NCBI GenBank assembly: GCA_934045905.1
Contig: OW203769.1
Coordinates: forward strand, 23,963,705-24,027,704
DNA from: Leuctra nigra
Lineage: Eukaryota > Arthropoda > Insecta > Plecoptera > Leuctridae
Reading direction: 5' to 3'
Length of the DNA stretch: 64,000 bases
Under the pieces are notes generated by a model. The model did no database searches, was not told the DNA's origin, and worked only from the letters and a program-made list of their open reading frames with translations. Below, in pieces: positions 21,341 through 36,300 of the stretch (position 1 is its first letter; each line of letters starts with the position of its first letter). Both the position numbers and the translations under genes were made by a program.

Positions 21341-24300
21341 CTGCAGGAAAATTGAGCGTTAATTATTGTACTTTTTACAACACAGACATACTGTTTTACA
21401 AAGCACACTTGATGTAAGCAAGTATAATTAAAAATAGACGTAATAAATTAAGATATAGTACAGATGTACGTTTTTAAAGAAAACATATTAATTGATAACA
21501 TCTTAAATAGCTACTTAAATAACATCAAACATTAAGCTGTACTCAATGAATGCCCCAAACAACAGCTGATGAAAGTGTGTGAAAATATAATTACTTTTAT
21601 CTCTGAACAATTGTTACTCTGATTACGGTTTCGGGTTTCACTTTCTTGTCATGTGCTGTATGCATTATATAATTATAAGTTATCAAATAAATACTGTTTT
21701 ATGGTGGTAGCGTTTTATGAGGTGAAAAAAGAGTAAAACAATTAGTGAAAATTAGGTGTTTTAAAGATCTTTTAAGAAGCACTTACTTGTCTACAGAAGG
21801 ATAATGAGACAAATATAAATTCAATTATAAATTAATTAATTGATGTCTTAGAATGGGATTTCATTCATCACATCACAAATAATAACAGAATTAAAACTTC
21901 GACTTGTGGTTAAAATAACGGTTCTCACAGGTAAAATAGTTTGGAGATTTACTTCAACATTAGAGATCACTGATCACCTTCTTCTTTCTAATAAATCTTT
22001 AAATAAAAAGCTGTGATAAAATAATAATAAATATTAAATCTGTCTATATCCTGCAGTAACTCACCATCTCCTGACCCCGATCCCCAGTCGTTGTGTTCGT
22101 CATTCTCGTTCTCGTTCTCGTCATCCGGGCGGTACTGGGGTACGTGGTGTCCACTTCCGCTGCCTTCCTCTCCGTCCGACAAGTACGAGTCAGACTCCGG
22201 AGCCAGAGTCAGCTGACTCAACACCACCTGCAAACATCAGACATTAGATTCGGATCGAACTGTTGCAATTAGAACTCGATTTATTAGAACGCTGTCGGGG
22301 GAGGCTTGTCAAGAAAATTTAAATGATTTTGGTTAGGTACTGGTTTTTAATGTAATACTTGTATTTTTTAAACACAGTACACCTATACAAAGGTCTCAAG
22401 TTGTTTTCGAAGTATCAAAAAAATAAAACCTCCTGCAGGGCAAGCCCACTACAGCCTGTAACCTCCCCCCCCCTGCCTGCCAGAAATCCTTCACGCGCCT
22501 ATGATGACGGCTGCAAAGATCGAAAGGTACAACTAATGTACCAAATCTCATAGAAGCATAGGTAGGTAATTGGAAATAGAAAATGGATAAAATGTAAATG
22601 GAATGGTGTAAATGGAGAAAAAGAAATAAAGTAAAGTTCATTCACGATTAGAATAGCAAGCCGTAATGGCGGCGTGTTCTACCGTAGTCAAGTGAACGTA
22701 TACCTAAACATGTAAATATCAATATAATAATCAAAAAATGTGTATAATACGGCTGTAGATAAAAATAAATCAATTTTATTGAATTTTTATAATATTTACT
22801 ACTATTAAAAATTGTGTATTTGACATAATTTATACAATTTCAATAATACAAAGAAGAAAGTCTTGCCATTGACAGGGCAGTGTTCAAGTGACTGACCAAT
22901 GAACGACGTGATCGACTAAAACGTCAGTGAAATTCTTATCGTGAACGAACTTTAACATATTATTTTGTTGTGGTCTCACTTAGAGCCGGTATACCATTAG
23001 TTTAACCTACAGTTAGCTTAAACTTCACTTCAGAAAACTCGGTGTATTACTATTATAATACAATTTAATTCCGAAGCTTATTTCCTCAGTTTAAATTAAC
23101 CTCAGGTATACATTGGCTGCAGTTATTTAATGCTATGCCGCAGTACATAATTGTACATACACCACATTTCCCGAAGTGGAGCTTAACTAAACTGAAGATC
23201 AAACTAATAGTAATATGGTGCCTTAATAGTTTAGTGGTCTTTGCTCACTTAAGTAGGTGGATTGTAATTTCCCAGTCCAGTCTATGACTCAGTACGACTC
23301 TGTATGACTCAGTATGATCAGCTTACCTGTCGGATGTGTCTCAGCTTGTCACTGAGCTGCGCAATGCGCGCGTCCGGACTGCGCTGCGCCCAGGCCAGCT
23401 CGGGGTTGTACTTCTGCGCGCTGACGCTTGCTGCTACCACCGTCTTCGTGTATCTGAAATATACAAACGTTGGGTCGGCAAATACGCAAAGCATAATCAC
23501 TTCATTTGTTACACAGTCTTCGGGAGCTACTAGATACACGGTTGACGGTGTGGAATATCAGAAAAAGTCAATATGTTCGAAACATATTTCTTTACCTATT
23601 TAAAAGTTCATATTATTAAAAATTGTGATCTGTTATTCCAATCAATATGTTCTTTTCAAGTGCATTAAAATCAAATATTACTTGGCCCAGAAACAGAAAC
23701 AAGGATAAAAACTCGTTTGCAAAACCACACTGCAAGCCACACTTCATAAAGCATAAGATACTAACTTTCTCTAGTCTATACATATATGAAGCGTCAGTAA
23801 CGATTCAAAAAAATCTTCAAAATTTACGACAAAACCAGGACGTACACAAACACAACACAAGGCAGAAAGATAAAGTGCATGCAACAAATCACAGAATGAA
23901 ATTAACCCAAAAAAATTCAAATTATGAAAAATTAAAACTATACAATAATTTACCTAAAGACATAAGAAATCAAAAGGAGATGCACATATTTAAACACAGA
24001 CTAAAAACGTACCTCATCAAAAAAGCCTATTATTCCTTAGATGAATACCTTAACGAGTAACGAGTAAGCTGGCCAATAAATCTCATTAGAAATAGTAATA
24101 AATATTTTAGTAAACCTCAATGTAAATACCTCTATTTACCGAATAAAGAGAAGAGTAAAGGTTTAACTAATAGGTATTAATATTATTAATAATATAATTT
24201 GAGTTCATATAGGTATAGGTATATTAAATAGAATAAATGTTTACTTGCCGTTGTTATAATTAAGATCTTATAATTAAAAAATAATGCATTATGTATGCTA

Positions 24301-27300
24301 CGTTATTATATTATATTATCATAGCACTAAGTCTATTGTGAAGTTGTAGGTATTTCTGTAACTGTAATGTATTGTATTGTGTTCAATATAGATTGTGTGT
24401 AAATATATCAAGCACAATGCAGTATGTTGCTTTCCAATATACCCTAATACATGAGGGCAAACATATGCTCCTCAAGGGTCATGACATGTAAAAATGTATC
24501 AATTGGAAATAAAACTGAAACTGACTTGCAAAACAGCCATTGGCTTCCACAGGGGGGGGGGGGGGGGTTGCCCCACCCTGGATGTCACTGTTAGTCAAAC
24601 TTAAATTTTTGTGGTGTTTTATGTATAATTTCATTTTGTAAGCAAAAAACTCAAAAAAATAATTTCAAATTGTCAAAAAAACAAAAAAGCCCTGCGGGGC
24701 TGAGCTGCAAAATCCCCTGAGAACTCGAGGTAATTTGTTTTCCTTACCTTACCCCCCCCCCCCCCCCTTCCCCGACAGAAATCCTGCGGACTCCCATGAA
24801 ATCAGCAATGTTATAATCCAATCAATAATTCCTTTTTAACTACATTAAAATCAATACAATATATTGCAAATCAACCTCCAAGCTTTAAAATAATATAGTA
24901 TAATTATGAAAGATTTATAATAAACAAAGTATTGCTTAATTAGGTATGTCAGTCAATCAAATAATTCTAAAAAGTAGGAGATGTAATTACTAATTTACAA
25001 CCACGTCCACACTCACGTTGCATTGCCGCTACCACAAACAAGCAACCATCCATAGAAATGTTTTGTTTCTCCATGGAAGAATTTCATTCCGTTGCTAAAT
25101 GTGCCCGGTCGGCTGGTTTATCTCTTGCTGTTTTATCTCATTATGTAAATTGGGCTTACTTGTGATAATTTTATTTGTTGAATTATGAAATCTTCGAACC
25201 CTACGTAGTAACGTAGGTATACACATAAATTGAACAAAACGCTATTGATTATTTTATATTGCCATAGATGTTGCGTTGGATTCCAACCGCAGCATTTTCA
25301 TGGCAAGTTTCATGGTTCAATTTGTTTAATTGATAGTTTGTGTTTATATCACTGATGATATCAATAATTATTTAGTAACTGACTCAAAAGTCAAAAGGTT
25401 CAGTGGGTATATGGGTATCGATGGGTTTGTTAATGAGGAAGAGCTGAAAACTGTGGAATTTTCGATTACTGGTGGCATTAGTTCTATGTCCCTCTGTAAC
25501 TGAAATCCACGGCCTCCTTTATAAGTTCCGTTTCACTACACGTTTCCCGGCCTGTCCACCAACTGAAAATCAGAGGTTCCACGTTTTGGCACAGGCCAAG
25601 AGCGCTAGTTGACACCCTACGCCTACCTTATGAAAATAGTACATGACCAACTGAAGACAACATAGTGTGCAGTGGTTGCTTTTGTCTTTGAAAGAGCTGT
25701 CAGTTTAAGAAAATGCAATTAGTAAGCCAATATTGTTCATGAATTCAACATTAAATATGATTTTAATGCTTTATAAGTAATATTTTAAGCAATTATTTAT
25801 ATATTAGTTCTTGAAATATAACCTCAGCACCAGTTTCGTCAACATATTGAATGTGACATACACGAAATTTATTGTGAGGTTAAAAAATGTACGTAAAATC
25901 ACCTAACTTAACACATTCAATATGTAGACGAAACTGGTGCTGAGGTTATATTTCAAGAACTAATATATTAATAATTGCTAAACTATTACTTATAAAGCAT
26001 TAAAATCATATTTAATGTTGAATTCATGAATAATATTGGCTTACTAATTGCCTGACAGCTCTTTCAAAGACAAAAGCAATCACTGCACACTATGTTGTCT
26101 TGAGTTGGTCATGTAGGATTTTCATAAGGTAGGCGTAGGGTGTCAACTAGCGCCCTTGGCCTGTGCCAAAACGTGGAACCTCTGATTTTCAGTTGGTGGA
26201 CAGGCCGGGAAACGTGTAGTGAAACGGAACTTATAAAGGAGGCCGTGCTGAAATCAATTCATGCATTGAATAGCACCGACTCACAAACATGTCGCCATTT
26301 TCTATCAGACCCATAGCATAGCCCATAGTTTGTGACAGGTATTAATATGGGTTTATACTTTATAGTAAGGGCTATAATGCGTTTTTATTGCACATCAATT
26401 TTGGTACATGGAACGAAATGATTAATTAAAAAAATGTCACTCCGCAGAGTTCTTCTGCCTGTTGGCCTGTGGCTCTGTTCTGTTGCACGTTTGGTGAATG
26501 ATAATGTAGCTGACTTCTTTATCGACCACTGCCAGCTAGAATGTTTAGAAATAAATCGCTGTCACTGCACACTGAAATTGAAATTACAGCCACCAGAAAA
26601 CAAACCATTTCATTCATTCCATTGCTAAATTTTGACGTGGTCAGACGTTTTCTCATTTTTGCTTTTAAAAACGTATGTTTAGCAGTGTGATTTCGCAACA
26701 AATAGTTTAAATATAAATAGTTTAAGTTTATTTTCATGTAATTATGAAGAAAATACTGGAAATTCGCCGTTCCTTGCTTAGATACAGGTACCTAGTTGCT
26801 GCGTTGGATTCAGTCCGTAGCATTTTCACAGCATTCATCCGATTCGAAGTTCACCAAGATCTTGTTGGTTCAATACGCTATTGGAGCTGTACTGAACGTT
26901 TTTCAGTTTTATTAGCATGTGAAACGTACCTTTTGATGCTGATTTGGCAGCCAATTGTCTAAATACACATTCTAAGCATTTTATGTGAACATAGTGCCGG
27001 ACATTCTTTTGTATTTGATAGTTGCTGCGTTGGATTCAGTCCGCAGCATTTTCATCGCAATGTTTCATCTGGTTCAATGGTTCATCAATGTTTTGCGTTC
27101 AATTTTGTCAAAACGATGCCAAGCAAGATCATAGCTGATGGGTCTGTCCAGGAGAGAATTGTTGCTTTAAGGAAAAAACATCCAGTATGAAAGTTGCATC
27201 ATTAAGGTGATACTAGCGCTCGGCCGTTTTAGAAAATTGAGAGAGAAATTGTTTCATAAGTGAGTGTAACTTTTACAGGATGTTCACAGGATCAGTCTGA

Positions 27301-30300
27301 TTGTATATCAGTGCATTTTTTTATTTTTGCTTATTGCATCGTTAATTAGGCGCCGGTTATTCAACAAAACCGCGCAAAACGATGAAATTTGCGATACGAT
27401 TGGAGACCAAACCCGTGAACCAATTGATCTCAAATTTTAATCATGATTAGATGAAAGACAAACTGAGGGTTATCCCTTGTCAAATTTTTGAAATTTAATT
27501 TTATACGGCGCCCAGGGAGACAAGAAAATAGTAAATTTTTCACCAAAAATCCACTAATTATTACTAATTAACTAAACAAAAAATTAAAAATGTACCAAGG
27601 GATAACCTTAAGTTTGTCTTTTATCTAATCACGATTAAAATTTCAAATAATTTGGTCTACCCATTTCGTCTCCAATCGTATCGCAAAAAGTGTCTACAAA
27701 AAGCAACAAAATCGCTCGCGCTTGCAGCACCTTAAAAAAATAATATTCTCCAAAACATAGTACATCAGTAGTAGTACATCATAGTAGTGGTCGCATGAGA
27801 GCCTAATTTGTTTACCAGACATTTTAGATTCAGTACATTCTGGATTAATTTCTCGAGCCAGATATTCATTGGTTGCTTAAAATTTTCTGTAGGTATCGTT
27901 TGGCATGCTTTGACACATCGTTGTGTCAAGTACATCAGTGGCCACGACCATTACGATTTCATTTATTCATCTCAGTGCTTGTTATCAATTCGTCACTAAA
28001 AGTTGCATTGTGCGCTCTGCCGGCAGAAAGTGGTACTAGTGCCTGGGGTATTAGAACCAATTTCTCATAAGCAACATGCTAAGTTTAGACACCTCTACAT
28101 CAGGCACTATTAAACGTAGAACCTTAAAAATAATTACCAGTATAAAAAAGATTATGCTTTTTCGATCTGTCACCTCAGAATTTTTATCCGAGTTCAAATT
28201 ACAGTCTCAGAATGATGCAAACATGAAATGCGTCAGCCAATGAGAAGCTAGCTCCGCCCATCGACCAACCAATCATGTCACTCTAGAAGCGTTATGACTT
28301 AGAATTTTACTTAGAATTTTAAGTTTTATTTATCAATTATCTAGTATCCAACAACAGAAACGAACGAATAGTTACTGTATGTTCATACATTCATAAGTTA
28401 TCTTGGTATCAGATTATAAAGGACATCAATTGTCTGAATATCCTGTTAATTGCGTGTTTTTGAACCATGTTTTGCCATAAGAACTCACGTTGGACGTGAA
28501 CAGAGTACCCTTACCTCTCGCCATCTTGAAAATATTCACAGTGACCGCAGCGCCATCTATTGATACTTTTAGTGCCGAATGCAATCAATACGCTATCAAT
28601 CACACAATCATTTCTATGAAACCCAATGAGTTAGTAAGTGAATTCCAGAACAATTTCTATACATTATTATAAGACATAAAGTAATCTTTAGCTATGATCT
28701 TTACTACACGTCAATTGTGGTAAATGAAATTATAATTCCTTTTAAAATAATGTCACTCAGAAGACATCATGGGTCTTCAATCTCCATCAAGATTGGATCT
28801 CCACTGTTTTAGCAGAACATTGAAAACCCGGCCCTACGCCGTAGATTTAGGACAAAGGAATCTTTGTAGATATATTAGTATTTTGTAATAAAAATCATAC
28901 AATTTATAGCAATTAATTTTCTTCTCTATCGACCACCAGTTGAAAAGCCGTCGTTGTCACGGCACATTTAAATTGTGCTGCGATTGGCAATAATTTGTTT
29001 TTCGTTAAACATTTCATTTCATTGCTAACATTTGACGTAGGTAGTTGTAAGTTTTTGGAGTTATCTGTATTTTTCATATGAGCAACTTTCTTTTGGTGAT
29101 GATTTGGCAAATTACACAATATTCTAAACTCATCGACATAATAAGAACACAACCACGATGTAGAAAAAGGACCGCCATCTTTAAAATATAAGGTGGAAAC
29201 TCTTCGCTGTATCACCATTGAAATCTTTGAATCCGAATTACGGGTAGAAGTTCGCTCGCGTATAAAGGCCGATGCACAATTGACGCGAACGCAAGACGCG
29301 ATACGCCAACGCGACGACGCGAACGCGAACGCAAAACTAGAACCATGTTCAACTCTTTGCGTCTCGCGTTCGCGTCAATCCTGAACATCATTGAATCGGC
29401 ATTCTTGAACTATTCGCGTTTGCGTCGTTGCGTTCGCGTCAATTGTGCATCGGCCTTAACACAGCTCGCGTATAAATCAGCGCTTTCTTGAGGAACTAAA
29501 GTTATCAAGGTCTATCGATTGATTCGATTATTATATTATTATCGATTGATTGTTTTTAATGATTTAAGAGTGTTTTAAGAATGTTATAAGAATGTTTTAA
29601 TGTTTTAAGAATGTTTTGAATGTTTAAAGAGTATATTAATGTGCATTAGAATGTTTTAGAATGCATCGCTGGTTTGCAAGATGAGCCCTAGCGCAGGTGA
29701 GTGTTACGCGATGGGCATCTACAGACCTTGATATTCGGGCTATTGGAACTGATATCGCGGAAAGACTCGAAGAGTTTCCACCTTATATTTTAAAGATGGC
29801 GGTCCTTTTTCTACATCGTGACACAACTATGGTAAATCTATGCCCTGGTTGGTATTTGTAGCATTTTCTTTTGTGGCAATTGGCACGATTTCTTGGGATA
29901 ATTCCATTTACTTTCCCAAATCCATATTAGAATATATTTCGCCAGGGTGGTGGATTCCGATGAATGAATTCAAAATGTCCGGGCAAGCTCCCCGGCATAG
30001 GGCGCAGATACCCTCTCTCCACAAGTCCCCTAATTGTTTTAAGTGTATTACGAGTGTACGAATGATCTATTCGTCCCGTTTTTTCAATCGAAGTTTTCGT
30101 TTGCCCCTTCTTATTGAATTCGTCTCTTCATTTATTCAATGTATCTCTACCTACCTGACATCAGACGCACTGTATGCACTGTATATGCACTGTAGTGCAC
30201 TCACATCCAACAAGTGTGTTAAATGAACACGTATTTATTTATAAGTACATTACTTATAGGTACTTTGAGTGCCTAACGATATCGGCAATCCTCAGTAAAA

Positions 30301-33300
30301 TCAGAATTTTTGAAGGTTTTTTATTGAACAAGTTTAGTCACCGGTGTGACTTTTATTTAAAAAAATAATTTTACTCTAATTATAGAGTTAACTCAATACT
30401 CAAATATCTTTCAAATATCGTAACAACAAATGTAAGTGGCCGGCGGATTTGAATCGCACGAAAAATAGTTGTCACTTGTCGTTTCTACCAGTTTGCAAAC
30501 ACGTTCTTAGCAAGTCATTAAAATAAACAGCATTCCATTCTCATTGTTTATTGGCTGCATTTCTGACAAGCAAATGCTTCTTCTCTCAACCCAATGGAAC
30601 TTCTCTCGACTTCTAAAGTCAACCGAATCCTCCTGCTTTTGGCCGTGGTGATGGATCATGAAATTCTAAATCTCCATTCAGCTCAATTTTAATCTCATTT
30701 CATTCAAAAGTTGATGTGTTGCAGTCCGTGATGTTGCATTCTCTTTGCAGTCTTGTACTAACGAGTACCAGAGTCCCAGAGTACATTTTTCTGATGGGTA
30801 CTAATTTTTAGTACCTATAATATAAAATATCGAAACTTGGCTGGACATAAATTTGACTTCAATAATAATAGTAAATTGTTCCCTCAAGAATGATACATTT
30901 TTATGCAGGTTTGAATGTCAATACCTGATAGTTCAGTGTTAGTTTAATACTTCGATCACACCGTGTTGATATTTCCAAACGTTCGCGCTGTATATACATT
31001 CCGTTCCTCTGATCAACCTAAAATATGGACTCCTTTATATAATAAAGATACTTGCACTTAAACTACCATTTTAGATACACGGCTATTTTTTTCAAATCAT
31101 ACCGCGTAAAGAAAATCAAGTAAAGATAAAATAAGCTATAGGTAATTTAATATATTCGCTCCTCAGTGGAATGCTTCGCTGGGCGGATGTAAATAATATA
31201 GGACAAATTTGAGAAAAATATAGTTACGACATTTAAGAATAAAATTATAGCACAAATATAGTATATCAATGGACGTCTAAACCCTGAATAAGGTATGCCG
31301 TCGGCACAAAATAGTTTCAATTCTTTCTCTCAATCGCAATTTCATTGTCATTAAAGCTTCGAACACCAACAAGTACTGATAAAAATGTACGAGTGCCCAG
31401 AAGAAATAATTGGGGGAGGGGACCAGATTACCTTCTTTACGTGGGTCTGGGGCAAATTGTTTCAAACAAATTTTGTGTACCTACTTTGAAATAAGTTTTT
31501 TTTCTGAACATGTTGAATACGGGTTCGGCCTCGAATTTCATGTATGGCTATAGATTCGTTTCGTGCAATTTTGGGGCTTTACACTATGATTTTATTTCTT
31601 AGGAAATTAAATACATTTATCAAAAAGAATTACGTATTTCACTTCACGGTATTCAATCTTGGTTCAGGCTACCGTTTACCTACACTACACATGAATAGAC
31701 GGATCATTTTTCTCTGTGTTGCGATTTGAAATATTTTTCTATAAAAAAAAGCTAATTCGAAATGCCCCAGGAACTTTTCGAAAAGTTCGAAACTTGCCCC
31801 ATGGGCAAGTTTTTGAATTTTAACTCTGTGAGACGAATTTGGAAAGCATTAATTAACCCATTTTACCCTATAAGGATCTACAAAATAAAAATAAAAATAA
31901 ACATAAAATCATCCTATTTGCATAAAAATATAGGACACATTTGGTTTATATATAGGAATTATAGTATAATATTTACACATGCCCAAAATATAGGAATTAT
32001 AGGAAATATAGTATCGCTGGGAACCCTGCTGTGTCTGTGCCTCTGGCTGGCTGATAAATCGAAATAAAAAACGCCCTGTGGAGCGCGTCTCGGAATTTCT
32101 TTAAATTATTAGTAGGTAAATTTCTTCCAGAAATTTATAAACCTGAAATGCTTTCTAATTTTACATTGCAATTCGTGATAATATAACCAAAGATCGACGA
32201 AAAAATTGCGCAGATGTTTTGTTTTCATTACGAATAACATTTACATACTATATGTCAGTACTACTTGTTTATACTTATACACTCAATTACATTGTTAATT
32301 TATTATATAATATTTATCGGACCGCTACAAACGAAATAAGTTGTAATAAGTTGTAATGAGTTACAAACTCTAACAAGTTGTAATTTATCAAACAGTGTAT
32401 TCTTTACTATACAATCAAGGTGCAGGAATACGCAGATATTGTTCGATAAACTGAAAAGTGTGATCATAGGTTGACAAATATCAAATAACAATGGAATTGG
32501 GGGTTAAAGGGAAGGAGGCCCCCAGTAATGTGAGGGACCCCAGCCCAGTTTCTCATTTCTCCCTTCATGAAAGATTCCAATTTAACCATTTTAAATCGAT
32601 GACTTGATTTGCGCATAGAGCTATTTGAATTGAGGAATTTGATCCAAATCCGCTTAGTTTCTGTCAAAAGTTGTTAATCTAAACTTAGGTGTTATCTATA
32701 TTCTCTGAATGAGGCCCTTTCTAAACCATTTCAAATATGTTCAGATTTGATACCATACCGGGGTAGATCTAGTAGACCACTAAAATCTGTCTAGAATGAT
32801 ATGTAGTTGAAAATTATACATTTATTTAATTTGTGTTAAAATGCTATCACTAAATTGAAAATAAAAATAAATCCAGTGCTAACTAACCTCAACGCTAGAT
32901 GTCGTCGTTAGTAGATATTAATGACTGAGTCAGACATTCTACAAATAGAGAACCTATGGTTGAGGTTAGGAATTATAATTCCCACGGGTTTTACAATTTG
33001 ATTCATATTAATTAAACTATTAAACAATGTAAAATGATGTAAACCCGAGACAGAAACGAAGATGAGGAAGGACGTTAGAAACTGAGTCTGACAAACGTCC
33101 GTTATCATTCACTGACTGATAACTCCTCAGCCGGCAAATAATTGGCTCTTTCTTTAATGAACTGGCTTCCAAGCTCATTGTAACGAGCCACTTCAACTAG
33201 CCGGTTTAATTAAAAATCTTCCAGTTAGTTGGAAATTGCGGAATCCATTGCGACGAGTCCGCTATCTTTTTCCTTAATTAAAACATCTGACTTGACGCAA

Positions 33301-36300
33301 TACTGACGCAGAAGTTATGAAGTTCACGATTAATCAGAATATTCTGTACCACAGAGGTAGAAGGGCGGAAGTCCATTTCAATCATTCTTGAGGTGAGCTC
33401 ATAAACCAATAATTCTGTATTTATCCAATAATTTTTGTAATGGTGACATCGGGTAAATGCCAAGTGATAGCGCTTCCAAAAGATGTGCAACGCAAAACTA
33501 AGAAAATGGTCTTGCCCTTACCGCTGAAGTCAGATATTTGCCGGTTGTTTTCAATACTCGCTGAATTGGTGGATGGTCGACAAATGAACTGAAATTTAAA
33601 ACACTTTAAAATGTCTAGATATCAAAACGTGACGTCCTTGACCCTCCCCCCTCCTATCTCACGGTGTCATATTGGTGCCCCCCCCCCCCCTCCACTCCCC
33701 CTGAAGCGTGACGTCCTTTATGCACAGCACAATACAGATTTTGAAAATCAAACTTATACGTGTGATTTTCCCTTGGCGATTATAAATATTACATTCCTAT
33801 GATTTAAACTAGAATAATGAAGCAAACTCAAACACTCAAAATTTATATAAAAAAATGCATTGATCTTGTTGAATATTAGGCATTACAAATCTCAATTTAC
33901 ACATTTTGGAGCAAATACACGAATAAAAGTGTGTGCCTACTAATATTCTAATATGAGATTTACGTTTATCAATTGATTTTCACCGGGTCTATGTTCTAGG
34001 ATGTTATGGTAGTGAATCTGTAGTGAGGGCTAGTTCAGTCGGGTCCAGGGCGCACAGCTCCAGGCATTTTTGGATTCTGACCTGATTTTGGACCATTTAT
34101 GTGTAAATTATTTTATTGAACAAAAATCCACAAAAAGTCAGCATTTTTATTATAGGACATCTTTTTCAGGGCTTGTAAATGTCCATAGTTTCTTCTTGAC
34201 ATAACTTAATTATCACAAACATGCATATCTAAGTATACACTTGGCAGAACTAAAAATTATCGCGCAATAAATCTGATTCACTGAAAATTTTAGATCGCAT
34301 CATCAGAATTCAGTCCAAGCGATCACCTTGTCTCACTCTAGTAGGACCCATTATTTCAATTATAATAAAAAGTTATTTAGGTAGTCTTAGCCAGGAGGCA
34401 TTCAAATTTGTTCGCCGATCTGCACTTTTTATTTGACTACCAAGTATATTATTTTTATTTTAGCTATGTGTTGAAGTTCGAAACATGTGTGCATGAAAGT
34501 TGGAGTACATGACAAAAATTTAAAAGCGGGAAGGTGACTGTAGTAGGGGGGGGGGGGCAACTGGACAGGGTATCAAAAAGCGGTACTGTTCCGCCGAAAT
34601 CGGGACGAATGAGCCCCCCCCCCCCCCCCCCCCCCCGTATATTATATATTTCGCATTCTAGTACCTAAGATTGCTTGACTTTAACGACGATGTTTCATGG
34701 TACCAGATATCTCCATAATTAATGTCAATTAACATTCTACCCTTGGAACAATTCAAACACATAAATCACTGGGCAGCCCTTACAACTACTAGATTAAGAT
34801 TGCAAGCCCCCCCCCCCCCCCCCCCTACCAGGGTTTAGTTGCCCCATTCATCTCCGTGCCGTACGCTGTATAATTCACGTCTCTGACAATAAAGTGGACA
34901 ATGCACTAGCGGATACAGACAGAGTGTAATTGATGCTGTATTACACAATGTCACAATCAAGCAGTTGCTAGTGAATGTAAGGTTGGTACCACTGCTGTTG
35001 TTACAGATTATGTTATCAGATAAGACATTATAGCGGCGGCTGTGTTGGTATAACAGTGTTGGAAAGTTTATTTTTTAAATACAATTCAGTGCATGTAGAA
35101 TATGAACTTTTTATTATTAAAATATCAAATTTATTTACATACATACCATACCTAAACTGGATGTATTGATGGTATATCTCGGGTATTGATTAGTTTAGCA
35201 ATAAAATCACTCATCAGTGAAATAAAATTTAATTGAATTTAAATTTTTAAAAAATAAATTGAAAAAATAGCGCTAATAACCAAATCGTTAAGCGCAAAAA
35301 AAAATCAGTGAATGTATTTGCTGACGTGACGACTGCATTGTGTATCGTAAAATCAACACTGACCAACAGCTAAGCCACGCCCAAGTGAAATCTGATTGGC
35401 TCGCTGATTAAAAATCGTCATTCTCATTGGCTTAGAGAAGAAATAAAATAAGAAAAGTGAACATATCTCGAAATTGAATATGGTGAGACGTATCAATATT
35501 ATATTTTATTCAAAAAGCTTAGATTTTTTTACACTGAAAAACATTTTTTCCAAAGAATTGTCATTTGAAGCACGCCTCTCAGACCTAGTTAAACACCAAC
35601 ATTTCCACTCCAGACAGAAACCACTATGTAACACTGTGGTTAAAACTGCAACTTTAAAAGTGATATATCTCAGAAAATAATGTGGATAGACCATTGTTTT
35701 ATGGTATATTTGGAATCAGCGTATTTTTATCTGTATAATTATGAAGTTTCATCGAAATATCATTTACATGCAGTTTTGAAAGGAAGACTTTTTAAGCCAG
35801 GGATTAAAACTAAAAGTAAAAAAAAAAATGTTTATCTTGTTTTTTTCACGACGACTGATGATAGGCACATAGGTACCTCTGACTTATGAATTATGTATGT
35901 AGCCAATCAATATAATTTAATATACATTTATGATAATTGTTCCAAATTGAAAATGTGTTTTAAATCATGGAGTGGCCACTCGCCCGCCACTCGCCCTATA
36001 CCGAGTGTGGAAAGTTCTAGAACCAACTCACACTTTTTGTCGGTCAAAAAGTTCAGTATAGCGCTACACTTAGTCAAGACACAAGATGTGAAAGTAAATA
36101 CACTCAAGTTCATTGGTGGAGTGATTTTACCTCTGTCTTATAGTGTTAGTGTATATAACCTCCACCGTGCTTATGCCATCGTGACCGTATCAAACGCGGT
36201 TTTGCATGTACAAGACCGAACAGTTTCGAACTCACGTCCTCCTGCGTGCGCCCAATAGTCCCAAATCAATCACCTTATCTGCGTGGCCACATGCTTGGTG

